From: Paracentrotus lividus
Taxonomy: Eukaryota > Echinodermata > Echinoidea > Camarodonta > Echinidae
Reading direction: 5' to 3'
Assembly: GCA_940671915.1 (NCBI GenBank)
Contig: CALNVZ010000030.1
Location: 17,625-81,624, forward strand
DNA: 64,000 nt
The notes below the pieces were generated by a model. It was not told the origin of the DNA, did not search any database, and saw only the letters and a list, made by a program, of their open reading frames with translations. The translations under genes were made by a program, and so were the position numbers. Every line of letters starts with the position of its first letter. Positions within the stretch are counted from its first letter, which is position 1. Below are positions 1 through 12,485 of the stretch, piece after piece.

Positions 1-479
1 ATAATGATAAGCCACTACAATACAGAGTGAAATTTATATAAACTTACGTATCGTTATTGTCAGCCATCTCGAAGTAGTTGCGATCTAAGGAGGAATTAGT
101 GGAAATGATGTCACATTATAATGCAATTTCGTTAAAGCAATCTTAATCAATTAAAAATAATGGAAACTATATTTTTGTAGTTGACCACAAAATGATTGTC
201 ATCTGAGCCCCCATATAAAATTATAATTGCATGGTTCGTATGTCCGTACGCACAAATTTCCTATACTTAATTGTTTGTTTGCCAGAAAATGAAAAAAGAA
301 TAGAAATTGAATTCGTCATTGGGACGAATTAGGACATAAGAAATGAGAGAAGAGAGATGGAAAAAAGATAAAACAAAGAAATACATAGGAGATGGTATAG
401 AAAAGATGAAACAAAGAGGAAATGCACAGACGTGATAAGTGATATGCGCACAGTACAAAGCAACTGTAGTTATCTTATA

Positions 480-640
480 TAGGGTTGTGTGCATAAGCCA
501 CTTAAAATTACATTTCAATTAATATAAAAAGCAAAATATACATAATTTGCTATTGTGTGTTGTAGTGACCGAGGAAGACATTTACATGAAAAAAGAAAAA
601 AAAAATGTCGACACACGGGACTCGAACCCATTGGCCCGTA
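480..640 (-). repeat. SINE-like tail with tRNA B-box scrap
   Basis: The stretch matches 14,950-15,125: an ACCGAGGAAG...TTTACATG segment, an A-rich run, then a tRNA-like T-arm read on the minus strand (GGGTTCGAGTCC at about 614-629). Only the T-arm end is present; from about 631 the sequence changes into module X. Copy B carries the same at 18,530-18,690. Confidence 0.5.
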
Positions 641-1965
641 TTCTGTTACGGTGTTTAGAGTTGTGCTGTCGCACATAAATAGTAAGGGTAATGAAACGAG
701 AATGCAACTCTGATTTGCTCGCTTCTCTATGAAGCGTCAGTGAAGCGTGCGTCCTATCGTACGAAAGTAGATTCAGATGACGTCATTCGGGATCATTTAT
801 GTACACACATTTCTAAAGAATTCTAAACTAGGGGTATAGGTGGTTTAGAATTTGATATGGCTTTGGGAGTTTTATGTCGGAGGAAGCTAATTTATCAATT
901 TTCTCGTTAACTTGAAGTTAAAGGTTGTTAACACTTTGTTTAAGAATTAGGTGCATTATAGAACTGTCCACAACGATTAGATTAATTGCATGTTAATCAT
1001 CAAAAATGACATTTCCGACACGATTGAAGTATTAGTTTGACCTGACATATTGCAGAAAGGACAACTGACGCGAAAACCAACAATAAACTAATGGTGGCAA
1101 GTCACTTGTCATTACACTGGGGGAAAAAACGGATTTGGAACTAGTTTGAGACTAATTTGAGACCTCTTTGAAATGGTTTTGGATGTTTTCTTGTCGCGCA
1201 GACGTCTCAGAGACGTCTCCGAGATATTCCCACAACCAAGCGCGGCGATTTCATGTCACGACGGGGAGGCGGGCGGAAACACCAGAAAGTGAAAAAATAC
1301 TTCGCACATTATGCACAAACTAAAATGATTGCGAGCGCGAAGCGCGAGCCCGAAATTTTGCCTTATAATAAAATTTAGCATCTTATTTGACATACATTTT
1401 ACCTCTTTATTAGCTTCACAAGCTAATCACTACATAAAAATGGTTCATTTTTGAAAATCGAAGGGGGTCGATCCCCCCCCCCCCGTCTCCCCGGGATCGC
1501 CGCGAATGCTCGCGGCAGAAAAAAAATATATATATCGGAGAGCTGGAGTATCCGAGTCGCGGGGACAAAGTTAGATACCACCTTTATGGTGGTATCTCAA
1601 GGTATTTGCCATGAGACTGATTTGGGAAGGGTTTGATACGGTTTTGATTTTTGTCGGGGAAAGATCTAAAAGTGGTCGCACAGACGTCTCATGAATCTCC
1701 GCGACATCTCATAAGTCGAGAGAAAATAGAACATGCTTACGAATGTGTGTGTTTTTTTTTCTGTCGTGGAGACGTCTCTGATGATACACAAAACAATTAT
1801 CGGAGACATCTCCGAGTGTTCGAGTCTCAGAGACATCTCCGCGACGTCAGATACCACCTATACGTCCATAATTTCTACAGAGGAGAAAAACACCATTATC
1901 ATTTTCAACTGAGAATGTAAACTAATGTTTTCTTTCAAGACTACTGAAATATTAATGGCACTTGA
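632..1965 (+). repeat. Module X: GAGACGTCTC-rich interspersed repeat (copy 1)
   Basis: It starts with GGCCCGTATTCTGTTACG followed by GTTTAGAGTTG. It contains many GACGTC/GAGACGTCTC palindromes (for example 1,200-1,230 and 1,766-1,850) and a GCGAGCGCGAAGCGCGAGC stem-like word at about 1,331. The same module occurs at 18,690-19,990, 44,420-45,890, inverted at 46,440-47,880, and 60,930-62,380. Its two halves resemble each other (GAGACT...TTTGA...GTTTTGA...GTCGCGCAGACGTCTC). I see no coding potential and do not recognise the family. Confidence 0.7.
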
Positions 1966-2001
1966 CATAAAATAGGCCCACTCGATTTCCTTTTTTGCAT
2001 A

Positions 2002-2851
2002 GGGGAGACCGGGGACAATTGTAACAGTTTTTTTTTCCAAATTTGACCTATCAAATTTATTGAAGCTAAATACTTGCTTAAAACTAAATAAAATGAAATA
2101 TGCATATCTTAGCTTGACATATGAATAGGTTTGGGTAAAGTACAACAAGTTATTTTGAAGCCATTACCATTTCAAAACAAGATGTCGAGTGTTACAATTG
2201 CCCCGTGTCCAGGGCAATTGTAACAGACGCACGGGGCAATTGTAACACATGAAAATGTAACATTTTGTTTTTCTTTATCAAAGCTATGCACTTGACAGAT
2301 CCAAGATTTAAACAACATTAACCTCATAAGCTAATCATAATAAAAGATGACAATGCTTGACTCAAGTTACATTATATTTTTCACTTGTTATATGCATGGC
2401 ATGGGATTATTGCAGAAGTTTACGTGCTCTGTACGGGCGATAGCGGAGCGCCGAATTGTCCTGGGGCTAGGTACGGGGCAAAGGCACTTACTTAATGCTA
2501 TTGATTCTATTGCCCCTGAGGTGGGTGACCATGTTTGGAGAGATTTTGTATTCATCGTTGAAATTTTAGCAAAATACAGGCCTAAGAATATCATTTCTAA
2601 ATAAATAAAAATGACAGCCATAGCTCAACCACATATTTGTCCAGAAGAAAAATTGGGCAGTGTGAGATTTTACTTTTTTGCTCAAAAAACAGTTTTTTTT
2701 TTGCTGTAAAAAGTTCAAATAACCGTTAAAACTGTTTACACTCAAATAGCATGTGAGGCGATGAAATGTACATGCTCTGTACACATGTTAAGTTTTTAGC
2801 GTGTTTCTGTTAGGAATGGGAGCCTCTGTTACAATTGCCCCCGGTCTCCCC
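2002..2851 (+). mobile_element. MITE-like DNA element with GGGGAGACCGGGG termini
   Basis: Its termini are inverted repeats: left GGGGAGACCGGGGACAATTG, right ending CCCCGGTCTCCCC. TA lies on both sides (2,000-2,001 and 2,852-2,853). Unoccupied versions of the same target are in the window: GCATATATTAGTG near 45,914 and 62,418 equals the filled site minus the element and one TA. This supports a TA target duplication of the Tc1/mariner type, by inference. Internally there is a palindrome of TTACAATTGCCCC and its complement near 2,193-2,226. The element is about 850 bp with no transposase frame, so it is non-autonomous. Confidence 0.82.
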
Positions 2852-2948
2852 TATACTAGTGTGTTGCTATGTGAGACAAGAAACGTGTTTGTCAGTCATA
2901 GCAACAACTAGTTATGCAAATTGGATTCAAAATACTAAACGAGTAGTA

Positions 2949-5489
2949 GGGAGACCGGGACAAATGTAACACGGGGCAATGTAACAGGGCTCCCATCTTA
3001 GCAGAAACACGCTATAAACTAAAATTTTACAGAGCAGTCGTTTACAATCGCTCCACATACTGTTATGAGTGTTACCAAGATTAACGGTTCGTGGAACTTT
3101 CTACAGCAGAAAAACCGTTTTTGAGCAGGAAAGTAATATTTCACATTACCCATTGTTTTTCTTCCGGACAATATATGTGGATGAGCTACGGCTGTCATTT
3201 TATATATTTAGAAATTAGTTCTTAGGCCATATTTGCTAACGTTTTCAACGATTAATACGTAGGCTAAGATAGAAAAAAATCTCTCCAAGTATGGTCGCCT
3301 CTGTCAGGGCAATTGTAACAAGCGTTACAATTGCCCCTAAAGGACCATTTCTGTTAAAGTAACTCCCGTAGGAACTCGCGCAGTATTAAGCAGCTTTCCG
3401 CTGATCAACACCAAGCTAATTATTAACCAATCAGGGGCCACGGAGCGTTTTTGAAGGTGGAGGGGCAGAGCAGCAATGGGGTGGGTGGGGGGGGGGGCTG
3501 AACAGCAAAAAGTCACAAATGTATGGTCATTTTTCCGTTTTTTGTACACTTTGCTGACGAAAGTGGGGGGGGGGGGGCTTAAGAAATGAGATGCATAAAT
3601 TTGAACGTATCCGTCATATCATTTATTTTATTTACAAGGAAAAAGGGCCTTATTTATAAGCTCAGATATGAGAATTAAATTACTTTGAACATATCTGTCC
3701 CAATACTTTGTTGAAAAGGCAAAGAAATATTGATTTAGTCCGAAAAAAGGGGTCTTTTAAGTTTGTTTATCATTTGTTTCATGTAATCAGAGCCTCAAGT
3801 GTTTATTTCGTTTTTAATAATTTATAACATTTACTAGAAACGAAAAAGTAAACAAATATGAAGAGAGTGAACATTAGGTCTTTTAATGCCAAAGTTGTAA
3901 ATAGGAGTAGACTTGGAAATAAAATAAAAACAGCAAAGAGTAGCCTCCGGCGATAAGCTCAAGCATCAAAACTTCATAACTTTGAATGAATTATCAATGG
4001 TAATGCTTTACAGAAAACAAAAGGTAATCAATCTATAAGCTCAGACTGAGAATTAAATAACTTTGAACATATCTGTCCAATACGTGTTGTAAAAGGCAAA
4101 TAAATATTGATTTTGTCCGAAAAGTGCCTCTAGTTTGTTTATCATTTGTTTCATTGTATCAGAGCCTCAAGTTTTTTTTAATTCTTGTTCTTGTTGTTTT
4201 GATAATTTATATCACTTACTAGAGACTTCATAACTTCATATGTTTTGAATGTATAGTCAAATATAGTGCTTTGTTTACAATTATAAAAGGTAACCTTATC
4301 TATGAGTTCAAACATGAGAATTAGATATTAGATAACTGTGAACCTATAATTTGATTTGATTGATTTGAATTTTATTTGTCGAGGGTATGGTATAAAACAA
4401 AAAAAGAAACACTGACAGGATAGCCATGAAATCCGAAAAGGCTTATTTTATAGGGTCCTATAAAATGAGAATAGAGATTACGGACCCACCCCCCCCCTGA
4501 ATGCTTCTTCTCTTATTAAAAAAAAAACCAACACACATTAAAAGAGAGAAAGAAGAGAGAGGAAGGGAGGAAATGAGAGGAGGAGGAGGAAGAGAGAGGG
4601 GAAGGGCAGATAGGAAAGTAAAAAGGTAAAGAGTGGAGTGAAAGAAGAAAAATGCAGAAAAAAGAGAGAGAGAGAGAAGAGAGGGGGGGGGATGGAGCCT
4701 CATAAATAAGATTAAGATATATTTTCAATTGATACCTGAAAATATACGTCTAATGCGTTTTGTTTACAGGGCAAAGAAATATTGAATTTTGCCAGAAAAA
4801 AAAAAGTGGCGTAATTTTTAAGATTGATTTTACAACAACAAAAAAGCTTCATTTTGACTTCTTATCAGAAATGTATCACTTTATTGGAAAGAATGTGTTA
4901 AAGTCAAAAGGCGTAGGCCTAATAAAAGTGTTAACCACAGTTGTCAGTTTAAAAGATATATTGGGTAGGTACAAAGTAGATAAAGAACCAAATATGAAAT
5001 TGATGAAGGTTCTATAGTTCTACAGTTAAAGGGTGAAGCCCCAACAACCTTTGAAAAACAAAAAAACAAAAAACAAAAACGATCATAACTTTTGCCCCAT
5101 ATCAATGAAAATATAACAAGTGGAAAACATAATAGAAATGAGTCAAGCATTGTCATGTTTTATATAATTAGCTTTTGTGGTAATGATGTTTAAATCGTGG
5201 ATCTGTCGAGTGCATAGCTTGCTAAAAAGAAAACAAAATGTTATAATTCATGTGTTCAATTGCCCCGTACGTCTGTTACAATTGCCCCTGGACACGGGCA
5301 AATGTACACTCGACCTATTGTTTTGAAATGGTAAGGCTTCAAATAACTTGTTGTACTTAGCCCAACCTATTCATATGTCCAAGCTAAGATATGCATATTC
5401 ATTTTATTTAATTTTAAGCAAGTATTTGGCTTTAAATAAAGTTGATATGTAAATTTGGAAAAAACTGTTACAATTGCCCAGGTCTCCCC
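2949..5489 (-). mobile_element. Second GGGGAGACCGGGG element, inverted, with nested insert
   Basis: The outer parts are the reverse complement of the 2,002-2,851 element: 2,949-3,340 matches its right half and about 5,090-5,489 its left half. TAG precedes the left end, and in copy B TAG also follows the right end. The unoccupied target GAGTAGATTCATTC is visible at 46,013 and 62,509. About 1.75 kb of unrelated repeat-rich sequence (3,345-5,090) sits in the middle. Two opposed copies lie only ~100 bp apart. Confidence 0.8.
3345..5090. repeat. Nested insert with ~370-bp degenerate tandem units, poly-G and GA-rich tracts
   Basis: A unit beginning ATAAGCTCAGAcATGAGAATTAAAT, running through TTTGAACATATCTGTCC, AAATATTGAT and TTTGTCCGAAAA to CAGAGCCTCAAG, occurs at about 3,655-3,805 and 4,035-4,175, with decayed versions near 4,300 and 4,730-4,800. 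Poly-G runs lie at 3,490 and 3,565 and a purine-rich tract at 4,540-4,690. No coding frame is credible. Copy B has the same at about 21,355-23,100. Confidence 0.6.
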
Positions 5490-5504
5490 TGTTCATTCAG
5501 GCCA

Positions 5505-6170
5505 ATTGGTTCCGCTGAATTCTGAGACCTTTGTCCGTTGTCATTGCTATGTCAGCCATAACGGAACCGCTAAGCTCTCAAAGAAAAAGATAATCGTGCT
5601 TTGATAATTATACCTCGTTAAGCATGGATTACCTTTTTCATCACAATAAAAGAATTCCCGCTCCATTTCAATATAGCGAGCATACATACATGCAACATGT
5701 ACATAAAAAACACACAAAAAGAATGGAAACAAATTCCACCATTCTTCAAAGGTCCAATATTATTTATAATTATTTGATAGATGTAGGGATTTCGAGTGGA
5801 TATTGTTAATGAACATTGACACGCTTTATTGTTTATGTGTATGTCTGTAAATGAGTTGAATATTTAAATAGTGGAAATTTATTTACCCCCTCCCATTATT
5901 ACAACTTTTGCCCCTCCCAATAAGAAAAAGAAAAAAAAAGAAAAAAAAATAGTAATAAGAAAAGATTGATGCGCAATGCACCTAACGTGAGACTTTTGCG
6001 CATGCATGTAGCGTGATGTTGGGAATCATTGCTTTGGCCAAATATGGACACTTCAACATTTATGAAAGAAAAATTCGTGAGCTATTAGGAGATTAATTCA
6101 AAAGAATAAACTACGAACAGATAATTATTATATTATATATTTATTATCAATTTATCTATCTTTTATGTTT
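5505..6170 (+). repeat. Shared module around GGTTCCGC...GGAACCGC
   Basis: It recurs at 23,550-24,255 and 62,520-63,190, and its first ~110 bp is the sequence that meets the adapter at 46,107. It contains ATTGGTTCCGC and GGAACCGC, an A-rich run near 5,925-5,950 and TGCGCATGCA near 5,998. No coding potential was seen. Confidence 0.6.
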
Positions 6171-6194
6171 TACATGTTAGAAAAAAGTAAACTG

Positions 6195-6625
6195 CCCCTG
6201 ATAGCAAAAAACTGGTAAAAAATAACGTCATATAACGTCTTTTTTCTTGCCTCACGTCTTTTGACGTCAGAAATTGACGTCTTATATGACGACAACTTGC
6301 ACCAATCGCAAGACGTCTTTAGATGGTCATAAACATTGACGACGTGAATAGACAGTCTGTTTTGGTCGACGATGACGTCTAAACGACGTCTATATGACAT
6401 ATCGCAGGATGAAAAAAAGTGGTAAAAAACGTATATTTACGTCTTCTTCTTCCTTGTTCACGCTTTTTGACGGTCAGAAATTTATCCTATCTACGAGCGA
6501 CACAACTTGCACCGAACGTAAGACTCTTTAGATGGTCCTAAATTGACAGGAACATGATATGACGTCTTTTTTGTCGAACCGATGGACGTCTTAACACAGT
6601 CCTATATAACATAATTCGACCAAGT
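6195..6625 (+). repeat. ~190-bp tandem repeat rich in GACGTC (copy A)
   Basis: Two tandem units, each reading ACTGGTAAAAA, ACGTC, ACGTCTTTT, GACGTCAGAAATT, ACAACTTGCACC, AAGACGTCTTTAGATGG, GTCGACGATGACGTC. The second unit is heavily corrupted by indels compared with copy B (24,288-24,685). It is preceded by CTGCCCCTGATAGCA, which also ends (reverse-complemented) at the 60,046 repeat. Confidence 0.7.
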
Positions 6626-7189
6626 AACAGGACGTATCACAACTGTCATAGCCATCACATAATTAGATGGAACTAGAGTATCTTATTTTTCATTAAAAAC
6701 AACGTCTATGACATTGCTGTTAAGATCGTTGAAGTATTATAGTATGATTATTGAAACGCCTTGGCAAGATAGCTCAACAGGAAGACTTATCAATTACGTT
6801 GATCATAGCATCTATTGTTTTAGTTCAAAATGATTCAGCATAAAGCAGGTAGACTGCAGGACCCGAAGACTTTTCCAAAACAACACAACGCTCTCACATG
6901 TGCCAAAATAACATGTAAGTAAAGATGTGTAATACGACATTTAAATAGGACACTCTACTTTAAAGTACTTTAATACATTATCTAAAGTGTGCGAGTAACT
7001 GGCAAAATATCATATTTGCAGATGAGAGCAAAAAAAACAAACAAACAAAACAAAACCTCCTTCACCCCCCCCCAAAGAAAAAATCTTTAAAAATAATGTT
7101 TTGGCATAAATAAGTAATCGAGTCAAAGGCATATAAACAAGATCAAAGAAATCAAACACGATTAAAAAAAAAATATCTGGTTATTAAAT

Positions 7190-10100
7190 ACATGGCATTA
7201 TCATACTGTGACTTGTATATAACGGAGGTAATGCATTTGTCGCATTTCATTAGATTGTCCAATCGATAGCGGTAGTCTTCAGTGGAAATCTTAGGCACAA
7301 TTGAAGCAGTAGTGGTAGGTTTAGTCGGGAGTGCGCAGGTGTTCGTCAAGTCAAGCATTGTTGTGTCCATGAGTTGCATGAAGCTGCTGTAGATCGCCTT
7401 CCCTCACACATAAGGCGCAGGATATAGTTACATGAGTGCAGTATTACGTAATAAGTAATAAATAAGCCATGACAGTGCTAAGTAAAGAGATGCAATACAA
7501 TCAATAAGCTAGATATTGAGGAGGATGCGCTCACGCAAAGCATCCGTAATTCGAAAGTACCAATGATTATTATTCATAATGTACACGAGTAAATTATTAG
7601 GTAATGAACATTATGTACGATTAGCACTATGGAACTCGCTTGAAAGGTAAGAACAGTATCAATATGAAGTACATCAGATGAAGCTACAAGCGGAGAATGA
7701 GCAGGAGTGACATTAAGATCTCAATGAATATGATAAATACTAAGCTGTAGCTAGAAGAGTTGTAGCATACTGATTACAGAGCTGAAAGACTTAGTTTAAG
7801 AGCCGGGTTGTGAAATTAAATCAAACGAACTTACCCACTAAGAATTCTTCCGAGATCCCTTATTCAATCATTCACCCACTCAAAACTCCTACTTTAACGA
7901 CATTACCCGTTGTAGTTCCACGCTGCGTTTCTTCTTTCTTCAGACGTGGAGTTTATCTTCCCCCGAACTACTCTATCTCTAATATATCTGACTGAGTGCC
8001 CGGGGTTAGACAGAAAGTGATCCTATGCGACCTGGAGGTTCACGCGCTTTTTCTGGATAATGGATTGTGGTTATTGCGAATCTCATCTTCTACGAATTAT
8101 TGGTAGCTAAGTTGTACCAAATACGATGGCATTATGGGACAGCGGCGGCGCAGACAGTACTACACAGTAACAGATAGTTATACCTTTGAGTACTTATGAT
8201 GTTACTGGCATACTATCCACGGTGTGGGATCTCATGTGTGGATGCCGAATCGACATTCTCCGCAGTAGGATCGTTGAACCTGTAGCTGCAATATATATAT
8301 TGTTTCATATTTTGACATCTGGGTTGGTTCGCATAGGGGTTTGTCCTCGCAAGGGAGCCTCGGGTACGGAGGTTTGGTGCTTACAAGCAATTTTTGAGAT
8401 TGGGGAGGCGTCTGGGTCAGCTAGAGGCGTGCGAATGGAGGTTCGTTCCACACATCATTTACCTCTAGCTTTGGATATAGAGTCAACGTTGACCACCTTC
8501 GCTGCCTGCTTCCTTGAAGAATTGTCTCGTTTCAGATGGTAAGGTGCTACAAAGGGACACGTGTACTCTAATCATCTACTAATAACTGGTCCGATTATGA
8601 TGTTAGATCCATTAACGCAATTAGCTTAAACGTCTCCGAATGGTTCTGGATCAATTGTAGGAGGATAGCCTCCTTGGATGCGAATGTTTCTAGTTCAGGA
8701 CTCACCTTCAAACCAATCACCTTCGAGATAGATGCGGAGGAAACGGAGTCAGTATGACTATAGACTAATGATTGTTTTAACTTATGGTGTTGGATGGAAA
8801 GGAGTATCAAGACCTCAGATATGAGAAGTGAATCAGTGGTTAAGGATCAGTCGGATGAGTTCAGAGTGGTAGCGTAGGATCATAGAACGCATTGTGCGAG
8901 GAGTGACGTTCGCTGCTGTCGCAAATTTGAGCGCAATCGGTAGAAGTATTCCTCTTAATGTCCTGGGGAGTTATGCGGACTAAACACTGAATTAAAGTCG
9001 ATTGTGAAAGTGGTCTAGGTGGTCGATGAGTGGATGTATCGCGCCAAATCATGAATAGGTTCTCATCTATATAAGCGGGCGCGACACATATGAGTGCCCG
9101 GTTCTGAGGATGGTTTGCAAGAATTTTCCTCTTCAGTATATCTGCCATTTTACGGAATGGACGAATATGAAAGCAGGTCCATTTGTAGTCCCCATGGCGT
9201 GTACTTACGCCTGCTTTTGAAGTGAGTGGACTCGTCATCATTCTTGGAAATGATGAGTATGACTGTTGATGTATGAGATAATCTACGTAAATATTAGCTA
9301 AAGCCCTACGTGTCAAGATTCAGCGTTCCAGGTCAGTACATCATGACCTATAGATGAGAGAATTGGTCGGAATAGCCATGGGACACCTTCTCTGTGTGGG
9401 AATATTAGTGGTATAGACTTTAACATCCATAGCTGTGGACGTGCGGTGGAAACAGGGCAAGTGTTGACTGCAAATCGGATCCGTCAGCAGGAGTGGGGTC
9501 AACAGTTTGACTCTTGAATCCAACGTAGAGGAAATAGTTGTGTAACGACCTTCTTGCATGCCCAGCGGACAGCCCCAATCTCAGAAAAATTAGCTTGTAA
9601 GTCACCAGGAGAACTCCGTACAGCGCACGGCCTCTGAGGCACCCACCGTAGGCTTGCCGACATAACCCAGATGCTCAATATGTAAAATACATAGTTTACT
9701 GTTGGCAGTTTCAAGTAAATCTCTGAGAATGCTATTCCTGGCATCCAGCGCAGAAGATACGACTAGTGTATCCCAAGTAACCCATCATTGTATCTGTTCT
9801 GAGTCTGCGCGCGCTTGTTGCGCAAAGTCGCCATCTATATTGTGGTGAACTAGCCAAAAAAATTCAGGATGAGATTCGACCCTTAAACCCATCGACTGAA
9901 TTTCTGAGCCTATCCAGCAAAAAGCGCGATCCATTGACCCTCACCGTTGCTAGATCACTTCTGCTCTACGCCGGGGCACGTCGAGTCGATGACTGATTAG
10001 AGTATGGTATGTTCGGGGGTGCAGAGTACACTCACGCCTGCAGTGAAGAAACGAGAGTCGCGGGAATAACGCGGTAATTGTTAAGAGTAGGAGTAATTTG

Positions 10101-10727
10101 TAGGGTGAGGGAAGTGGATAGATGGAGTTGGGATTCGTTGAGTGGGTTACAACGTTCTTACCGTTAATAGGTTGTATAATAATTTGCCACATTATAGTCC
10201 ACGGTAGCCTCTCTTCTACGTTGATAACTTGGTCTCGCAGCGGTCATCCTGTATTACGATAGTATTCCAATACGTTTACTAGTGCTTCATGTGTAGTATT
10301 ATATCTACATAATTCAACTTTTGTACTTGCTCAGAAATGATAGACTTTGCATAAATTTTTCAATATCTAATTGATATACTTTGGATTTGTATTATATTTG
10401 GACAACTACATTTTATTTATTATTGTGGTCATAGGTGATTTTGTTAGTACGTATACGTAATAATCGCTCAGTAGACTCTTATCACTGAAGCGCATCTTTA
10501 GTATGATTTCCTGGGCTGCATAGGGGACCGCGCAGTCCTCAGCCAGTGCTGTCATACATGATCCAGACTGGACATGCACCTCTGCTGTCTGGAGTAATGC
10601 GCTCCTTAATATATACTGTTTCATTGTGATAATTATTTCTCCTGGAGGAAGAGTCGGCGAGGCAATACCCGTCGAAATTTTGGACAACGTAACATATAAA
10701 ATTGGACGATAAATGCATTACATACAT
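7190..10727 (-). mobile_element. Penelope-like element, noisy copy A
   Basis: It has the same layout as 25,222-28,225: inverted terminal segments, a central minus-strand RT remnant, and a GIY-YIG-type region in both orientations. Traces of the RT survive on the minus strand near 9,050-9,130 (a Y-I-D-E-N-L-F-M-I-W version of the active-site motif, with NHPQNRAL nearby). It is about 3.5 kb against 3.0 kb for copy B, the excess being scattered insertions and substitutions, far more than elsewhere in copy A. It encodes nothing intact. Confidence 0.75.
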
Positions 10728-12300
10728 TTGTTGTTTTATGTTTGATTCAACTATGCTAATTTAGCGTGGAAACTCTATGATGATTGTATATAATACATGG
10801 ATATATGTGAGAAGTATCAGCTTGAATTATCCGAATGTAAATGAAAAACGATGTCCAACGATAATTGAGTTACTCGGGTTCAAATTAGTGTCAAAAAGGA
10901 ATAACCCAACGCGAAAAGGCTAAGCGAACAGAACCATGAGTACAGTGTTATGGCATAACTGTTATGAAGTTACAGTGTATGTGATATGACAAAAGAATAT
11001 TAACATACATAGGACATTATCCTGAGTCTATCGAATAGAATTTGTATGATTTACATCTCACAGTTATGGATGATAACATACATCCATGGTTACAAATTAG
11101 TTTTATGATTATTTTATTTACTTTTATGTTGATTATCCAGGAAAAGGACAACAAGATATTATCATAAGAAAGAAATTACCCCGCTAGTGCCTGAGGATGA
11201 CTAAAAGAAACATTTTCCTGTTAAGAGCTCTCCTCACTATCGGGGTTTACAGAATTACATGTGTAACAATAAATAAATCAGTATAAATAGCAATAAAACT
11301 TTTGAAATGCCTTACTTATAAACCAAAATCTAATATATATATTAATTATTTCCTGTGCTTTATTATGTATTTAAATATCCACAGCTGACGATGGTGATAT
11401 TGTTGCTAATTGTAGAATAGATATATAAAAACAATAATATGCTTATTATGTCTGAAAAAAATACAAGAGCTAAAATACGAATTTAAAAAATTAAAATATA
11501 AATAATAATAATAATATAAATACTTATATGGTGAAATACTTTGGTCGTATAATTCAAAAGCATGACCGCAGTTAAAATTTCTCTGATAATTTCATAAAAT
11601 GTGTTCTACTCAATACATAGCTGCTGTTCAAGTATCAATACAAAACTGAATAAGGAAGACATACATATGGCTTACCCTGTATCGCATATAACAATATATG
11701 AATGGCAAAGTAAAAGTTTGGCAAATAACCAATAGCCTCAAGTGCTTAAAAAAAAAAAAAACAAAAAAACAGACAAACAAATAAAAAGCAATTTTATATT
11801 AAATAATTAATATAAAAATAAAGGTTAAAAATTAACAATGAGCCAGTTTGATATACAGTATATGGCTCATAAGAATGAGGAAATACATTCCAATCCCATT
11901 GTACATGAGGTACTTGGGACAGAGCAATACCTTGTGATCCATGATACCTAATATGGAACACATAGGCATATACCAATATGTGCATGTTTGAATATTGAAC
12001 CAGAAATTTGCTTGTTAAAAAGAAGTAATAATACATCAGGAAATAATGCCTTACATTAGTCAATGCTGAAAATACTGAAATAAACTTTGGTGTGGTATAA
12101 CGTGACATAAGTAACTGGTTGGTTTAAATATGGCAAGGTACATGAAAAATAGCAGAGTAAAAATCGCCAAAATACTTGTACTTCCACTCCTGTATAGTAA
12201 CTGCTCAACCAAGCCAATGCACATATACTCAGTGTACATTGTCAATTCAGACTAGAATAGCCTCAATCAAACGAAGTCACATTGGGTGTTTGTGCTTCCT
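10728..12300. other. AT-rich stretch downstream of Penelope copy A, no gene
   Basis: The stretch contains (AAT)n near 11,500, an A-rich run at 11,749-11,767, and a hairpin at about 11,179-11,247 (ACCCCGCTAGTG...TCCTCAC...CGGGGTT). Copy B has the same at 28,226-29,790. No credible coding frame or RNA gene was seen. Confidence 0.6.
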
Positions 12301-12460
12301 TGAATAGTTGGAGTAAGGGTCTCAGGTAATATGGGCACCTAACAAATCATGGGTGACCTCGACCGGTGACCGATGCACCAGGATGAGCACCATAATTGTT
12401 CAATGAACTGCTATACGAAAATATAAATCGTCGTGAGAGCAATCTGATGCTCGAAATTTC

Positions 12461-12485
12461 NNNNNNNNNNNNNNNNNNNNNNNNN
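12461..12485. other. Assembly gap (25 N)
   Basis: Exactly 25 N. The left flank stops inside a MITE (matching 29,947). The right flank begins inside the nested tandem repeat otherwise seen at 3,711. The two sides are not contiguous in any other copy. Confidence 0.99.

Larger units (their letters stand above)
1..12460 (+). repeat. Direct duplication, copy A (~12 kb)
   Basis: The whole block recurs at 18,066-29,947 in the same order and orientation. Anchor pairs include ATAATGATAAGCC at 1 with ATAATGAATAAGCC at 18,066, the ends GCATAGGGGAGACC at 1,997 and GCATAGGGGAGCC at 20,031, and the GTCGTGAGAGC stretch just before 12,460 and 29,947. Differences are mostly one-base insertions and deletions, as in raw long reads. 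The left boundary is outside the window, and copy A ends at an N gap. It may be a true segmental duplication, an unmerged haplotype or a gap-filling product; the sequence alone does not decide. Bases 1-480 show nothing beyond AT-rich, repeat-like sequence. Confidence 0.93.

Noticed and set aside
4540-4690. GA-rich tract as a coding or regulatory element
   Set aside because: Simple purine repeat within a nested repeat; frames there differ between copies.
8186-8542. Plus-strand 118-codon frame in Penelope copy A
   Set aside because: Copy B places Penelope coding on the minus strand here; the frame is not kept between copies.
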